Origin: Patiriisocius sp047731265
Lineage (GTDB): Bacteria > Bacteroidota > Bacteroidia > Flavobacteriales > Flavobacteriaceae
Length of the DNA: 64,000 nucleotides
Direction of reading: 5' to 3'
Assembly: GCF_047731265.1 (NCBI RefSeq)
Contig: NZ_CP159835.1
Span: forward strand, 2,604,001 to 2,668,000
Under the pieces are notes generated by a model. It was not told the origin of the DNA. It made no database searches and was given only the letters and a program-made list of their open reading frames with translations. Within the stretch, counting starts at the first letter, position 1. Each line of letters opens with the position of its first letter. Shown one piece after another: positions 62,323 through 64,000 of the stretch. The translations under genes and the position numbers were made by a program.

Positions 62323-63003
62323 ATGAAGAAAATCTATCTATTGGTACTGGTATTAATCAGCACACTAACTTTGGCTCAATCAGACAAAAAACCTGCTATT
62401 GATGTTTCAGGAGAAGGTATCGTGAACATAATTCCAGATCAAGTAACCATTATGGTTCGCGCGGAGAATACGGGGCGTGATGCTCAAAGTGTGAAAATAG
62501 AAAATGATCGCATTGTAGATCAAGTTTTTCAGTCACTCAAGAAAAATAATATTGATGCAAAGGATATTCAGACGGACTATGTGAGGCTCAATAAAAACTA
62601 TGAATACAACACAAAAACGTATAATTATGCTGCAAATCAAGCAATATCTATAAGGCTGAAAGATTTAGGTAAATATGAAACGGTAATGAATAGTTTGTTA
62701 GAAAGCGGCATTAATAGAGTTGACGGCGTTTCTTTTACATCTTCAGACCAAGCGCAATTAGAACAGGAAGCACGAAAAAAAGCGGTCGCAAATGCTAAAA
62801 TGAAAGCACAAGATTATGCTGGTGTTTTGTCTCAAGAAGTAGGAAAAGCAATTCATATAAGCGAGTTTCAGCAATCATCCTCACCACAGCCGATGTATCG
62901 TGCCATGTCAATGGATAGTGAAATGGCTGGAGGACAACAAACCATCGCACCGGGAGAAATGGAAATTAAAGTGCGTGTAAACATTAGTTTTGAGTTGTTT
63001 TAG
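62323..63003 (+). CDS. SIMPL-domain (DUF541) periplasmic protein
   Basis: A 226-residue exported protein. The start is ATG 62323, which gives a clean signal peptide (LVLVLISTLTLAQS); an upstream TTG at 62272 would lie inside the rhomboid gene. The mature part matches SIMPL/DUF541 (the family of E. coli YggE and mammalian SIMPL): VSGEGIVNIIPDQVTIMV, ENDRIVDQVFQSLKKNNID, DIQTDYVRLNKNYEYN, and ARKKAVANAKMKAQDYAGVL. YggE-like proteins are linked to oxidative-stress tolerance, but the molecular role is not settled. It ends at a strong bidirectional terminator. Confidence 0.92.
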   Translation: MKKIYLLVLVLISTLTLAQSDKKPAIDVSGEGIVNIIPDQVTIMVRAENTGRDAQSVKIENDRIVDQVFQSLKKNNIDAKDIQTDYVRLNKNYEYNTKTYNYAANQAISIRLKDLGKYETVMNSLLESGINRVDGVSFTSSDQAQLEQEARKKAVANAKMKAQDYAGVLSQEVGKAIHISEFQQSSSPQPMYRAMSMDSEMAGGQQTIAPGEMEIKVRVNISFELF

Positions 63004-63143
63004 TTGTGAGTTTTTAGTTTTGGAGGCAAGGAGGTATTATGAGGCCTATAAATCGATTTTTTCAACGTTATCTTAAACGTAGTTTTATCTAAAATTCCAA
63101 TAAATTTGTAAGGTAATAGCGATGTATTAAGATTAACCCAAAT

Positions 63144-63182
63144 AAAAAAGCAGGTCTAAACTTAGTTTAGACCTGCTTTTTT
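63144..63182. terminator. Bidirectional terminator between convergent genes
   Basis: An 18-bp perfect stem (63144-63161 / 63165-63182) with a TTA loop, A6 at one end and T6 at the other. It serves the SIMPL gene on the plus strand and the thioredoxin gene on the minus strand. Confidence 0.95.
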
Positions 63183-63183
63183 A

Positions 63184-64000
63184 TTACTGATTCAACAATT
63201 CACCAATCTTTTTACCTAATGCAGGACCACGTAAATTTTTAGCTACAATGATTCCGTTTTCATCAATTAAGAAGGTTGCTGGGATAGAGCGAACACTGTA
63301 TTGTTTTGCTATTGGTTCTTTCCAGCCTTTTAAGTTTGATACATGATGCCAGTCCATCTTGTCCTGTTCAATGGCCTGTTTCCATCGGCTTTCTTGTCCA
63401 GCTTTGTCCAATGAAACACTAATAATATTTAACCCTTTGTCATGAAATTCTTCATATACTCTTACAACATTTGGGTTTTCTGCACGGCACGGTCTACACC
63501 AAGATGCCCAGAAGTCTATTATTGTGTATTTTCCCATTATATCTGCTAATGCAAGATCTTTTCCTTCAGGGGTTTTAGCTGAAAACGCTGGTGCTTTGCC
63601 GCCAACATCAGAGTTTTTTATATTCTTGGCTATTTCCTTTATTTCTTTCGCAATAGAATTTTCAGCAATCTTAGGATTAAATCCTTCAACTAATTTCCCA
63701 GCTTCAACAGCGTTAATTTGCTTTGAGTTTAGCATTTCAGAAACCAACATCAAAGCGAATAATGAGTTTGGATTTTCCTTGATAAATTTATTCTTGTAAA
63801 TCGATTCTTTTTGAGTTAACAAAACATTGTCTTGTTGTATTTTTCTCGCAGTTTCAGAATCTTGATTTTTAGCGGCTTTTTGATAGGCTTGGCTATTTTC
63901 CGTTTTCTTATTTATGAAGTATTTTAGTTTTTGATTGAAACTTCGGTAGTTATCGTTTTGTTGGTTTCCAGTAATAAAAGAGCTTTGGATACTGTCTTTA
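63184..64000 (-). CDS. TlpA/ResA-like thioredoxin, partial
   Basis: Minus-strand gene whose frame stays open to the window edge, so the N-terminus is missing. The visible 272 residues comprise a helical, Gln/Lys-rich region typical of the DUF4369-TlpA proteins of Bacteroidota (about the first 140 residues), then a thioredoxin domain with GKAPAFSAKTPEGKDL, IDFWASWCRPCRAENP (redox-active WCRPC) and SIPATFLIDENGII (cis-Pro). Such proteins are exported disulfide reductases. A methionine codon at 63820-63822 lies within the coding sequence and is not the real start. The stop directly adjoins the shared terminator. Confidence 0.9.
   Translation of the reverse strand, partial: KDSIQSSFITGNQQNDNYRSFNQKLKYFINKKTENSQAYQKAAKNQDSETARKIQQDNVLLTQKESIYKNKFIKENPNSLFALMLVSEMLNSKQINAVEAGKLVEGFNPKIAENSIAKEIKEIAKNIKNSDVGGKAPAFSAKTPEGKDLALADIMGKYTIIDFWASWCRPCRAENPNVVRVYEEFHDKGLNIISVSLDKAGQESRWKQAIEQDKMDWHHVSNLKGWKEPIAKQYSVRSIPATFLIDENGIIVAKNLRGPALGKKIGELLNQ

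Noticed and set aside
1..64000. CRISPR arrays, tRNA and rRNA genes, prophage
   Set aside because: No regularly spaced repeats, cloverleaf-like segments, rRNA stretches or phage structural genes were found.

Overview
The window is AT-rich, uses A-rich translation starts with few Shine-Dalgarno sites, carries several TTG-N(16-20)-TAnnTTTG promoters, and encodes many SPII lipoproteins, T9SS C-terminal sorting domains and a Reg_prop/Y_Y_Y regulator. Together these point to a marine or environmental member of the Flavobacteriaceae (Bacteroidota). This is inferred from gene content; no rRNA gene is present to confirm it.

Layout. Bases 1-10,700 are mostly housekeeping: an Lrp/AsnC tail, a CPBP membrane protein, an S41 peptidase, lpdA, pabB, a SatD-like regulator with a DUF3307 membrane protein behind a striking set of palindromes, tilS, and a DsbD with a duplicated N-terminal domain. 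A possible minus-strand small RNA lies at about 10.71-10.84 kb, next to an esterase gene broken by two homopolymer frameshifts.

Bases 12,109-36,659 are the centre of interest: a beta-glucan (probably laminarin-type beta-1,3/1,6-glucan) utilisation locus with no SusC/SusD pair inside it. A membrane-bound Reg_prop/Y_Y_Y/LuxR-HTH regulator precedes an outer-membrane operon (a clan-A glycosidase fused to an apparent outer-membrane beta-barrel, a multi-domain glycan-binding lipoprotein, and a GH16 lipoprotein). After a strong terminator, a second promoter with an operator-like palindrome drives a cytoplasmic GH94/GH149-type phosphorylase, a GH17 lipoprotein, a GH30 lipoprotein, a GPH/MFS sugar transporter fused to a GH17 domain, two further cytoplasmic GH17 enzymes, then pfkA, gap, a BadF-type sugar kinase and pgi. 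Read in order the locus runs from surface depolymerisation through transport and intracellular hydrolysis or phosphorolysis to upper glycolysis.

Bases 36,762-44,137 hold three tandem S8 subtilisin-like proteases with T9SS sorting domains. The second and third have the same length and nearly identical 3' halves, which suggests recent gene conversion or duplication. After yifB/comM comes a decayed stretch (45.8-48.7 kb) with a Wzz-like fragment, an orphan acetyltransferase, an IS1595-family transposase remnant and an orphan TssO-like gene. Then follow an M16 protease, a DUF2891 lipoprotein, and an Nramp-like transporter lacking the canonical DPGN motif, linked to pxpA-pxpB-pxpC (5-oxoprolinase). 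The final part has rluA-type, panB and sdaA genes on the minus strand with two pseudogenes between them, then a rhomboid protease, a SIMPL-domain protein and a TlpA-like thioredoxin that runs off the window end.
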